From: Cercis canadensis
Lineage: Eukaryota; Streptophyta; Magnoliopsida; Fabales; Fabaceae
Direction: 5' to 3'
Length of the DNA: 64,000 nt
NCBI GenBank assembly: GCA_003255065.1
Contig: QAOA01002417.1
Location: 506,122-570,121 of the forward strand
Shown here: piece after piece, positions 48,701 to 61,966 of the stretch
Layout of the letters: each line of letters begins with the position of its first letter
Position numbering within the stretch: position 1 is the first letter of the stretch
Position numbers and translations under genes: made by a program
Notes under the pieces: model-generated
Seen by the model: only the letters and a program-made list of their open reading frames with translations
The model's database searches: none
What the model was told of the DNA's origin: nothing

Positions 48701-49600
48701 CTTTCGTTTGTTTTCCTCTTACTCGCATTGCAGTTAACAACTATTTCCTTTGTTTTATTTTATTTTTTCTTATTCGAAAAACAATAGTTTCCCACTAGAA
48801 GAAGGCAATTAAAGAACAAGTCAAAGATCTGTTTTCCCCAGTGATAAAATTGTCATGAACCAGTAGAAAGAGAAATGGTTCAATTGCTCACCATTTCACA
48901 AATCGCGGAATGCGTTGCTCAGTTAAACCTTTTATTTTTTCCCAAGGGGCAGACCCTCCATCAGTTTATTGTAGGGATCAACTTATTTCTCATACATAAC
49001 AAATTGTAACCATGGCAACAAAAAATCTGTTTAGGACTGAAGCCACCACCATGGCTTCCCACGCTCTGTGGCTCACTCGTTGAATCTATATCCAAAACTC
49101 GTAACACATACTTGATAGAATCTGATAAACAACTCAAGACAACCGGGGCACAACAGACAACTTCCATATGAACAAATTACCTTGCAGCCTCTAATAAACA
49201 GCTAGAATTGGTAACACACCAAGACCATGGTCCCTTATAAAGGATAATCACAGTCTGCAATAGAGCACATTAAATCAAGTAATACTGCAAGAGAGGGGAA
49301 ACAACATAACCCTTATCCATAGTTCAAACTCAAATGGCCAATAGGCCAAAAAATATACGAGATAAACTTATCAGCATTACGCAAGCTACAAGATCTATGA
49401 AACTATGCTAAACAGAATCGCCAGGCCTTAACATCTCTGGAATGCCAGAGAACCCCAAAAGGCCAGCATGAACAAAGGCCAAATAATTTACATTTGTTCA
49501 TCACCATACCAAATGCAGGTAGAATACGTGCTTCCCTTCAATTAATTAAATAATCCATGGCTAATAATCAGAAAGGTGAACCATCATAGGCTCTACTTGT
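42742..49600. other. Large intergenic region between NAC and H3.3 genes
   Basis: Almost 7 kb, AT-rich, with no supported gene. The first 150-300 bases are NAC 3' UTR. The ORFs at 46359-46670 and 48961-49167 (both minus) have no recognisable domain and no clear gene structure. Short tatatata runs are frequent at 43330-44540. I saw no element with clean ends and target duplications here; older, decayed repeats are likely but I could not bound them. Confidence 0.45.
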
Positions 49601-49855
49601 CCTATCTATAAGACGGACAAAAGAAAAGGAAACAGGAACACCATTATATAAAACAAGAAAAAAAGCTACATAGGTGCATACAAGAAATAGTATTAAGAAA
49701 ATATCTACACAGGGAGAAACAATAAGGGATAATAATGGATCTTCAAAGTTTTATTACGCAGTGAAGACCAATTTCATATCAGCAGTTCACATGTGAATGA
49801 CATAGAAATTATGAGTGCATGACATAAAGCCTAAATGAACAGACACAAAGAATGA

Positions 49856-52078
<2,223 letters not shown>

Positions 52079-52579
52079 TTACTGAGAAACGGAAAAATTA
52101 AACAGATCGAAGAATAGAAATTACCAGGTTAGGGTTTCGAGCTCTTCGATTATCGGAGGTCCTAACAAGAACTTGTGTCCGTTTTAACTTTCAAGCCCAA
52201 ATAAATCGCACGTGCAGTGTAGCGATGCTTTTTTTTTGTTTTGTTTTTTTTTTAATATCAATAGTTTGGTAGGAATGCTTCTTTTTATAGGTTCGGTGTT
52301 AATAAAAAATAGGTCAAGTCTATAATACCAAAGATATAAAATAGTATCGGTACAAAAATTAATAAATAGCTAAAATTAAATCACATATATAATTTAGATA
52401 TCATAACTGAATATTATTTATAAACCATTAATTATATTTTAACCCAAAAAAATTTATGTATTTTCTTACGCTTTCCACTAATCAAAACACAAGTTTTTCT
52501 CTACTCCTCCATCTTTCCCACGCCCCCTTCTTTTTCTTTTTCTTCTCCACCCCCAATATGCAAGACCCGAATGCAAGTT

Positions 52580-52750
52580 ATGGATGGGTCATGCTCGGTT
52601 CAACCCATCGGAGTCCGACAAGCCCTGAGTTCAATTTTGAAGCTTGAGGGTCCTGCTGGGCTTTATCGCGGAATCGGGGCAATGGGTCTTGGAGCGGGTC
52701 CTGCCCATGCTGTGTACTTCGCGGCCGCCATAGATACTCACAAGGTGTGA
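52580..52750 (+). pseudogene. Mitochondrial carrier (mitoferrin-like) gene fragment
   Basis: The frame from 52604 reads PIGVRQALSSILKLEGPAGL then YRGIGAMGLGAGPAHAVYF, a segment that matches the first repeat of plant mitoferrin-type iron carriers very closely. After AVYF the sequence departs (AAAIDTHKV, stop). Neither the upstream helix with the carrier signature PxDxxK nor the remaining repeats are visible, so fewer than 50 of about 320 residues remain. There is no sign of a poly-A tail or target duplication, so capture by a transposon, or a partial duplication, cannot be told apart. Confidence 0.6.
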
Positions 52751-53262
52751 GTTTCATATTCATTTTACATCTTGTGAATCGTTGTTTCTTTCTTATTTTA
52801 AGGCACCGTGTTATATTCTTAGTATGTTTCAGGTTTTGGGCAGAATCGATAAATTCAACCGATGTCTTGAGAAAAATTTAGCCGATGGCGGTTTCCTGAG
52901 CTCGATGGTTGCTGTGCCTATATCTGTGAGGAATTTTTTGTTGGGTGTTGCAGATCTTGTTTACTTAATTGTAAATTGTTGGTGGAAAGCTATGAGACAA
53001 GGCGGTGAAGAGGGGACTGATGGAGGTGTTGCCGGAAACGTTTGAATTTGACGAGGAATCGGAATTAGCGCGAGCTTCATCATCAAAGACGGTTACTTAC
53101 TCGGATTTGACTGTCACTACTTCTTCCATGGCTTTCACGTTCTCTGCTTCCGTAGCTTTATTCGGTAATGCCTTATCAATGGGTTCCGCCAACAGAGTGG
53201 ACGAGAATACTGAACAAAACCCACCACCTCCGCCACCACCGCTATCACTCCAGCCACCGTGA
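52751..53262 (+). other. Unassigned ORF-bearing stretch next to the carrier fragment
   Basis: Two plus-strand ORFs follow the fragment. One (52782-53045) includes LGRIDKFNRCLEKNLADGGF and a hydrophobic run SVRNFLLGVADLVYLIV. The other (53005-53262) includes LPETFEFDEESELARASSSK and ends in a poly-Pro run. Base composition is less AT-rich than the flanks, so this may be exon-derived DNA of an unknown gene, broken and moved together with the carrier fragment. No family recognised. Confidence 0.3.
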
Positions 53263-53649
53263 ACAACCACCATATTCTCTCTGCTTGTACCTGAGAGTAG
53301 GTCTCTAATAATGCCGCTTGAGAGTGTCAGTGTTAAAAACAGATAGAGAAATTTATGTGTATATGTTTTCAGGAACAGAGGAAGCAGATATAGTGAATAG
53401 AGGAGGAAACGTTGCTGGTTCATGCCATGTTCACCAAACCCAATCAAATGACCAAATAAAAAAAGTGTCAAATTATAATTTAACAAAAAAATATTAAGAT
53501 ATTATGTTATTACTAGAAAGACCGGATTCTCAAGTTACTCATCAAAACAATCACAGTCATTCATTAAGCCAAGTGAATGATTGAATAATCATTTAGTGGC
53601 CTTTGCACTGATGCCTATTTTGTGTTATTGGTATAGTAGACTTGGCCTA

Positions 53650-53860
53650 AAAAATATTTACAATAATTTTATAATATTATATTAATATGTTATATTATAT
53701 TGATGTAATAAATATACGTAATTTTTATATTTTATTTGATATAAAATTAATTTATTTTATTTTTTAAAAAAAACTTAAAAATAATTAATTTGTACACATA
53801 TCATTCATATATTAATTATTCTTATGTAGTATAATATACAACAAAATATCTAAAAAATCT
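53650..53860 (+). mobile_element. MITE, copy 2 of the family also at 2050
   Basis: Same unit as 2050-2260 in the opposite orientation: gtaatttttatattttattt, then aatttattttatttttt, then aaaaataattaatttgtaca and catatcattca. The match extends over most of about 200 bases. It abuts copy 3. Confidence 0.65.
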
Positions 53861-53865
53861 CTAAA

Positions 53866-54055
53866 TATTTATGGTGATTCTATGATACCAAATAAATATA
53901 TTATATTAAATATATGTAATTTTTATATTTTATTATATATAAATATAATTTATTTAATTTATAAATAAACTTAAAAATAATTGATTTATACATATATCAT
54001 TCACACATTAATTTTTTTTATATAACATAAAATATCACGTAAATCCAAAAATATC
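53866..54055 (+). mobile_element. MITE, copy 3 of the same family
   Basis: A second, slightly shorter and more diverged unit directly after copy 2 in the same orientation: atgtaatttttatattttat, then aaaaataattgatttataca and catatatcattcaca. The two may be a tandem duplication or two insertions. Confidence 0.6.
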
Positions 54056-54695
54056 TCCAAAACCTCAAAATATTTAACCCCTTTCTTCTATTTTTTTCCC
54101 CTCATATACAGTTCTACTACTTCTCCGTGTCAATATTTTAGATTTAATAGAATCAATAAAAAAAATATAATAAGTGAATAACTCAGTAAATTTGAGTAAA
54201 TGCTTAAATTTTTTTAATGGAAATTAAATACTTAATCTTTATTCACTTTAGAAATTTTGACATAATTATTAATATATAAAAAATTCAAAAGTATTTATTA
54301 TTAGTTATGTGATTTGCCAATACTTTTTATTGATAATATATGAAATTTTATACTAAACAATAAATTAAATCTAAAATACTATTATTAAAAAGAAAATTAG
54401 TTAAACTAATAAAGATGAAATGTTTTACTTGCAAATATTAAAATAAATATTAAGTTTGATTCCTGCTACTTAATATTATTAATAACTTTTATTAAGACCT
54501 ATAATATATTTTAAAAATGTGATAATTTTTTATCACCTTAATTTTGACTTACTTTAAAATGTGGTGTCTCACACCACCTTAATTTTTATACCCCACAAAA
54601 ATATAACATACTATCTACCCATTAAAATTTTGCCGAACTTACTAAGATTTATTTTTATTTATAAAAAAAATGTTTCAGTCTCTATAAAAAGTTAT

Positions 54696-54997
54696 GAGTA
54701 AAACCATTTTTTAGTCTTTAAAAAATGTAGGCACTGACAAATTCTTCCTCCAAAAATTTTCAGTGACAAATTGGTTCTTAAATTATTATTTCACTGACAA
54801 ATTAGTCATCCGATAGGCAAGATCAGTGAAAAAAAATTAGGAAAGAGGTCTGCAGGAGTCCAAAACTTTTCTCATTAAAGTATCAAAGGACTAATTTGTC
54901 AGACAGTAATAATTCAATGACCAATTTGTCACTGAAAATTTTTAGAGGACGAATTTATCAGTAATTACATTTTTCAAAAATTAAAAGAGTTTTACTC
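54696..54997. mobile_element. Foldback element with ~115-base inverted repeats
   Basis: The left half (gagtaaaac at the outer end, with repeated actgacaaatt motifs) is the reverse complement, with few mismatches, of the right half (gttttactc at the outer end, with aatttgtcagac and aatttgtcactg). The best block is ccaaaaattttcagtgacaa. The arms are about 115 bases and the spacer about 65. The long inverted repeats suggest a Mutator-like MITE, but I could not identify a matching 9-bp target duplication. Confidence 0.7.
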
Positions 54998-55513
54998 TTG
55001 CATTTCTTGTTTCAAATTTCCTTATAGAATGTGTCGTACAACAATAAGATGCTGATGATATAAATTGTACACAACCACATAAATAAATAAAGGACGGAGA
55101 CGGATATTCTTCAAAATGACTAGCAATATTTTGTTTAAAAGTTGAATATATTTTTTAAAAGGACATTTACTTTTAACGAGTTTTGAATTAAATTTATATA
55201 TATATATTTTTAAAATTTTTAAAATTAATTTTTTTAATTGAATTCATGTTAAATTCGTTAATTTAGCACTGATATAATAAATAATTTAATTATGTGACAA
55301 AAAAAAAATAAACGTAACATCTAGCACAAAAAATTACATCATCAATTTTTTATATTTTTTTTAGTCAAATTTTTATAAAATAATAATTTTTATGACATTT
55401 TAATATCACATTAATTTTTTTAATTACATATAGACAAATTATTTATTATGTACAAAATTATAATCAAAACTAATAACAAAAACTCAATTAAAAAAAATTA
55501 TAAAAACTTCCTA

Positions 55514-55641
55514 TACCTTTAAACCTTTTTTTTTTTTAAATTAGATAAAACAAAAAAGGTTAGAACTTAGAAGAATCNTACCTTTAAACCTTTTTTTTTT
55601 TAAATTAGATAAAACAAAAAAGGTTAGAACTTAGAAGAATC
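55514..55641. repeat. 64-base direct repeat around a single N (probable assembly artefact)
   Basis: Bases 55514-55577 and 55579-55641 are the same sequence, beginning tacctttaaacc and ending gaagaatc, apart from one or two bases in a T run. Only the N at 55578 lies between them. As at 13127, this looks like two overlapping contig ends laid end to end. Confidence 0.8.
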
Positions 55642-56122
55642 AAGAATGTTAACAATAGATACTGTAGAATTTGGTTCAAATTATCTTGTAAAATTATAGC
55701 AAGTAAATCAAAATAATTCTAAATTTTCATATCATGTGAACGATTTTTTTTCTTCGTATATTATCCTGCTTTATTTTTTGTTTACCATGTAATCCTGATT
55801 CCTGACCACAACTTTAAGAGCGGTACACTTTTTAGCAAATCTAAATGGGTCGTCACAATACACAAAGGAAATTAATTTCACGTTCGAGAAAATTCCTCAC
55901 AGGCATTCACCGATTCAGAGTCAAAAAAAAAAACAAAAAAACAGAGATTAAGCGTGCTGAAGACACAGCAAGGATCAAGACTTGTACAAACTACAAAAAG
56001 TTATCTCCATTACAACCAAAACTACATTACTCAGAACACGTTCAAAGTTCTGCATAAAAAAAAGCTAAACGTTTCATATTCACATATATATGATACAAAG
56101 TTGCTCTATAACATGATCTGCA

Positions 56123-56900
56123 TCATGCAGCAGTAGCTTTCCTGGCCCTTTTGGAAGGAGACCTGAGAGACTTTGGCACTTTGGGTTTTGCAGGTGTCGT
56201 CTTCTTCGTCTTCTTCACCCCACCTCTCTTTGCAGGCTTGGCAACCTTGTTAGTGGTCTCTGTTTTCCTAGTCGACCTGGCATTTGGAGCAGCAGCAGTG
56301 GTGATGGTCGCAGCTTTTCGTTTGGGGCGCTCCTTCTTCTCTGTGGTGGACCTTGTCTCCTTCTTAGTTTCCATTTCCTTCTCCTTCTTAGCAGCTTCAG
56401 CTAGCTTGTACGAAGCTCTGATCTTGATGAGCTTTCCTCTCGCAGCTTGGTTCTTTAGCTGCAGAGCCAAAATCTTCCTGAAATTCGCAGGGAGCACCGA
56501 CTTATGCTTCTCCTCCATGTACTTGGCTATGGCATATGGACTGGAACCACCCTTATCCATGAGGGCCAATAAAGCCTCCTTGATCATCTGCAAATCACGC
56601 AAAATTAGGCATCTATGAGCCAAAATTCTTTCTAACTACTACCAAAAATAAAATCGAATCCTGAATATCAATCATCCAGATCAGAGCTATAACAGAGGAA
56701 CATCATGAATAGAGTAATTAATTGAAATATACCTGAAAGTATGGAGGATGAGCAGCAGTTTTCGGCTGTTTGGGCTTCTTCTCTTTAGGAGCCTTGGGCT
56801 TCTTCTCCTTCACCGGCTTAGCCTCCTGCGGCGCTTCCACCTCCTCCGCGGGTTGTTGTTCAACGGCTGGAGCAGCATCACCTTCTCCGGTGGAAGACAT
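56123..56900 (-). CDS. Linker histone H1, stress-type (HIS1-3-like) variant
   Basis: Two exons, 56900-56733 and 56587-56123, give 210 residues. The acidic/Pro/Lys N-terminal tail runs from MSSTGEGDAAPAVEQQ to about residue 50. The winged-helix H15 globular domain follows: HPPYFQMIKEALLALMDKGG, SSPYAIAKYMEEKHKS, FRKILALQLKNQAARGKLIK, IRASYKL. The C-terminal tail is Lys/Ala/Pro-rich with an SPSKR motif and ends RKATAA. The HPPYFQMIKEAL start of the domain and the SPYAIAK segment resemble, from memory, Arabidopsis HIS1-3, the drought- and ABA-induced variant, more than main-class H1; the tail here is longer than the 167-residue HIS1-3. It binds linker DNA at the nucleosome entry and exit site. 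An ABRE-type motif upstream fits stress induction. Confidence 0.93.
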
Positions 56901-57014
56901 CTCCGATCACAGAAACACAAATACGCAGAACAATTCCAACGATCACTTTGAGAAGAGCAACTGGTGGTAACCAAAATGGTAGCCAGTGATGCTACTCGAA
57001 CATAACCTATCGAT

Positions 57015-57022
57015 TATATATA
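57015..57022 (-). promoter_or_regulatory. TATA box of the H1 gene
   Basis: TATATATA about 115 bases upstream of the H1 start codon; on the minus strand it reads ggctatatataatc. The spacing leaves a leader of roughly 80 bases. Confidence 0.6.
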
Positions 57023-57120
57023 GCCAGAGAGCAATCTGTGTCCTAAAAAAATCTATTGTGCAATTGGTGATCGTGTCACTACATGGATCGCCAGCGTGTT
57101 CATGGAGAGATCTAGAACGT

Positions 57121-57129
57121 ACACGTGGC
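57121..57129 (-). promoter_or_regulatory. ABRE/G-box motif in the H1 promoter
   Basis: ACACGTGGC, a full ABA-response element core, lies about 100 bases upstream of the H1 TATA box. Its place and the HIS1-3-like protein type agree with ABA or drought induction. Expression is inferred from the motif, not shown. Confidence 0.55.
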
Positions 57130-57149
57130 GCGTAATTCAGCGTTGTTTA

Positions 57150-60100
57150 CTGGGCAACTCTCTGTCTAGAATTTCGGTGCTGCGGATAGGAATTCCAACG
57201 AGGGTTTCTGAGTTTTGCTCACCTTAAAACAGCTGTGTTTTCTTTTTCGTTAGCTCATTCATTTTCTTACAATATGCTACGCATCTTGCCAAATCTCTTT
57301 CTGGGAATTAATGCTAAGAGAATATTGCTTGCAATGTAGGCTAAATCAGGTAAAATAGTTACCATTTGGGCTCCAAATAAATCCATGAAGAAAAAACACT
57401 TGTTTCAGTTCTGTTTACAATTTTACATTACCTTCAAAAAGGAGAACTTGCTCTTCAAATATTTATATTTAATGCTTTCCAGGCAAAGGTTTTCCATGCC
57501 GGAAAACTTTATACGATTCAATAAATTGGACAAATTTTAATTTCTGTCTTATATTTGTTCCTTGCAGCATTTCGAATTGTATCTTCTTTTCTGGGATGGC
57601 ATGAAGGAATGTGTTTTCGCCTTTCACGAATAATGGACTATTTTCTCTTTTAGAGCACTTTGAAGAGATGATTTTATTGTTATTTAATTTCTGAGCTTCA
57701 GAGAGCAATTAAAATCAATTTAATACTCTTCAGTTGATCAATTTAATTAAAATCATACACTCTCTACAATAAACTCGACCTTTATATGAAAATTTAATTG
57801 TTTAGAAGAATAAAAACACCAACCATTCCTTCACCAACACCCGTGCTCGGTTTAGTCTAGTTTATATTAATGTGTGAGAGAAATTGTGTAATACTCACGA
57901 TACAACCCAGATATTTCGTAATGAACTCTTTATATTTTCATTTATTGCTTGAACCAAACCAAACTACTCTAACATGTTCACTGAAAATGCCGCTTGAATC
58001 AATAAATTCTCAACTTGAACCAAAATACATATGTTAATAGTTCTAAAAATTGTTTCTGTAGCCCAAAAAGAAAATCCTGCAATAGTATGTTGTAGAAAAA
58101 AATAAATTAAATAAATAAATGAATTAACTCGAGAGAATAGCATGATTGGAGGATATTTCGTAGTAAACAATCTACAGAATTAGCAAAAACTGATTATAAA
58201 AAAAAAAAAAAANAAAAAAAAAAAAAGAATTAGCAAAAACTAAAAATTAAGAATAACATCCACGATAGCTGCATCTTTTATCGTATCAAAACAGAAACAT
58301 AACATTCATAACGGTCAAAGAACCAAGCATCTAACCTAACCTATTCTAAGCTTGATTCCCGAAACAGATAACACTCAATTCCATATAAACGATAAGTACC
58401 ATATCAGTTCAGTAAAGCCAGACCCATCAATGTAAACGAAGGAATCAGCAAAGACAAGTTTGCCCAAAGAAGAAACCAGCTAAATTTCACAGCACGAGAA
58501 TGTATGTTGATGACATCCCAGAAATTAAGTTGAAAGTGAAGAAGCCCGATTCATATTTCATATATTATGTTGATGACACTATAGTTAATGTCAAGAACTG
58601 CACATCTGGTTCTCTTCAATACAAGATCCAGAAAGCACCATGCAGAACTATAATCACAATTTTGTAGCTTCTGCATAAAGCCTACCTGATTAAAGGCACC
58701 AGCATTCATGGGATTCAACCTATCAAACTGTGTGGGGCAACACCAACAGTTTGCAATCCAATATAGACACAGTTTGTGTCAAAAACTAACAGAAAATCAC
58801 AAATGACAAAGAACTAGATGACTAAAAGTGCAGCAATCATTAACTCCGCAGCACAGACTTCCTATCATGGCTAAAGTTCAGCAATGCAATCATCATTTGC
58901 CAGTCTAACATATCATGGGATTTCATATAGATAAACAAAAAAATCAAGTATGTATATCTTAACGGTCATCACTTAGTTACCCTCAATCTATCTAATGATA
59001 CTGAAGTGAAAAAATTTGAAGTCTTTCTTTTGTTTCAGATGCAAACTTCAAAACTCAAGGAGATCGTTGTAGTCATTAAACATTGCTATTACCTCAGTGT
59101 AATCATATTAGAACTTAAAGCACGGCATGACTTATGATGAAAAAGAAGGTCCATGCTAAAGCCAAACTAATCTGCGTAAAAACCAATCTACTATTTACCA
59201 TCAATACAAGCCAAAGTCACATCCTAAAGTTCTGGACCCAACTTCAAGCTCAAACAAATAAGCATGTATTTGATACCACCATAAATTCTTTGAAAGTGCA
59301 GAAAGAGAAAAAACCTTCAAACCAATATTGTTGCACAAAACCATCCCAGAATAATTCAGTAATTAAAACCGCAATGCACTTCATCCTTAAAAGTCCGTAC
59401 CATTTGATACTTATGAAAATGTTTTATTCTAAAATAATGCTACATCAACAAATCCTCAAGGATACCCAAATTAACAGTGACAGAGTATCAGAAGGACACA
59501 AATCAATCTAATAGATTGTTTGCTCCATAACAGCATCCATGATCACCATTCCAAATGAAGATGGGGGAACCTTTCACTGTATTAGCCCATATTCTGATCT
59601 TCAAGCAAATTTCATGACCAATAAATTATGCCACAGAAAGGCTGCTTCCAGATGGACATTATTAAATATCAAAAGGAATCCCACCCAATAAAAAGAACTC
59701 CAACAGAATGGTAACACCTTCAGTTCAGATCAATATGATATGGCTCCTAATCATGGAAGTGAACTGTAAATGAATTTAACTCTCCAGAACCTTCATGAGT
59801 CACATGAGCCTCCACATGCATTTCAAATATCAACCCTTGTTCATCAATTTGTGAAAAGATAAATCCTTCACTTGAAATTCTTTCTTCCAGTAGATCAGTT
59901 ACCTATATACTTCCCGATCATCAATATTATTCTTGAGCAGTCAAATATTGTACATTGAACAAAGCATCCCCAAATACAAGTCCTCAATCTCATCAAACCT
60001 AAGCAAAGAAGGAGATCTAGCCTACTCTCCATATGAAAGTCTAACTCCAGGACCCTAAAAGACCTAGCCTAGACAAACAAAATAACCAATTCTATCACCT

Positions 60101-60365
60101 ATAATCTAATAGACCAAAATAAAAATAAAAGTTAAAACAGATGGACTAGGAATAAGAGCAGAGAGAAGACATAGGAAAAGAAATATGCAAATTCCATATT
60201 TTATGCAAGCAGCAAAGCATGTGCTCATCATTGAAGAAGTCCATCGCACAATTCTGAGCCCACCTAAACACAAGTAAGGAGCCATAAAACATTAGAAGAG
60301 AATTCACTGCTGAAAACGTGAGCACAAAATTCTAGACAATAATCTTTACCAAAAGGTTCTTCAAT
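57150..60365. other. Intergenic region and 3' flank of the RRM gene
   Basis: About 3.2 kb without a supported gene. A poly-A tract broken by an N (58197-58226) is flanked on both sides by gaattagcaaaaact. From about 58300 to 60365 the base composition is more even than the AT-rich DNA to the left, so it may be a long or spliced 3' UTR of the minus-strand RRM gene, but no splice structure is proved. ORFs here (such as 59134-59511) show no family features. Confidence 0.45.
58184..58242. repeat. Poly-A tract with N, flanked by a repeated 15-mer
   Basis: The sequence gaattagcaaaaact precedes and follows the run of A interrupted by N at 58213. This is the same duplicated-flank pattern seen at the Ns at 13127 and 55578. 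Confidence 0.75.
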
Positions 60366-61925
60366 CTAATAGTAGTATCCACGTCCATATGAGCTATTAC
60401 CCCCATAGAAAGATGAATAAGGACCTCCACCATACTGCAACATAAATACACATCACAAATACTATGATTGAACCGTATGAACTGTAGAATAGGTTGAGCA
60501 CTAATCACTCACATCAGAACCATAATAATCATGTGAATACTGTCTGCTTCCAGCCCCAAAAGAATCTACAAAAAAAAAAAAAAAAAGTCATCAATACAAC
60601 AAACCATATTATTAAATTTGTCAGGGAAAGAAAAGTTGTGAAAGTCCAGACCATGGTATTGAGTTCCATGATGAAATAAAGCTGGATCTGTATAATCCAT
60701 TCGGGGACGAATTCTGCTAGGCCCCATGTAATCAGGATCTGGGTCCTAAAAGACAGTAGTACAATTTTAAACTGTAATTTATGCTAGGAAAAGCCATATT
60801 TCATAAAAACACAACTTTTGTAGGGAAATACAAAAAACTAGAAAAATATTTAAACAAGAAACTTACAGTCATATAAAATGGCCGTTTCACCCCATGTACA
60901 TTGTCATCATAAAGATACGCATCATCAAAATGCCTTCCTATAAAAGACCTATCAAACTGTCCTTCAGGGGAATATGGCCTCCTTGAGAGAATAGGCTCAC
61001 CTGGGCCTCTCTCAGGAGCACCATACCATGCTCTATCATAATAAGGTCCAGATGGACCAGCAACGGAAGCACCTTGACCACCTGCATAATGTCCACCCCT
61101 AAGAGGCCCCCTTCTTTCCCCTGCTTTGCAATATAATAATAAAATATTAAAATCATTTTAGAGTTTAGACAGTAAATTTATTAAAAATTATATCATAGTC
61201 TTCACATCAGTGCATATGGGAAAGTGACTCAAAAGCTAAAAATAAATAACTGGAAGTTCAGGAAATAACCTCGTGGACCATATTGCCTCTGATGAAAATC
61301 TGGATATGCATTATTAAAATCAAGGGCATGCCGGAAACCCATTCTTCCAATTTGACCGCGTCCACCATGATAATTATTCCTGTCCCTATTGAAATTTCCC
61401 CAGTTGGAGGAATGCCCTCCACGCCCAAAACCCCTTCCTATTGCAATAGATTAAAACAAATCAGAATGATGTGCAAAGGTAATGAAAGTTTCAATTCATA
61501 GGGAATAGAAAAACTATTTTTTTTACCAAATCTTGGAAAGGCTCCACTCCTGGCATGACCAATTCGGAATCCACCACACATGCCACCTTTGACAGCCTGT
61601 GTTTTAGGCAAAGGATTTGAAAGCCTAGCTCTCACTTTTGTCTGACAAAACATGGCAAAGATTATGAGCCTCTAAGTATCAAACCAAATGGAACCTTCAA
61701 GCCAAATCAAGTAAACAATTAACAGGGAGAATTACTGAAAAGAAAGGCTAGTGCACTTTTAGAACACATAAAGAACATTAACCATTTCTGAATTGAATAA
61801 CCACAAATTTTTAAGCCATTCTCCCAAAATTAAAAGATCATAAAAGTTGGCTTTTCTGAGAGAGAAACCACTTTCTTTCTTTCTTTCTTTTTTTTTTTTT
61901 TGGGTGGTGTGTGTGTTTTGGGGGN

Positions 61926-61966
<41 letters not shown>

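Larger units (their letters stand above)
53300..56122. other. Intergenic region between carrier fragment and H1
   Basis: Very AT-rich, with two adjacent copies of a MITE family (53650-54055), a long foldback element (54696-54997) and a 64-base duplicated stretch around the N at 55578. The last 150-250 bases should be the H1 3' UTR. No gene seen. Confidence 0.5.

Noticed and set aside
56151-56618. 155-codon plus-strand ORF opposite histone H1
   Set aside because: It is the antisense of the Lys/Ala-rich H1 tail, which tends to lack stops; there are no gene signals of its own.
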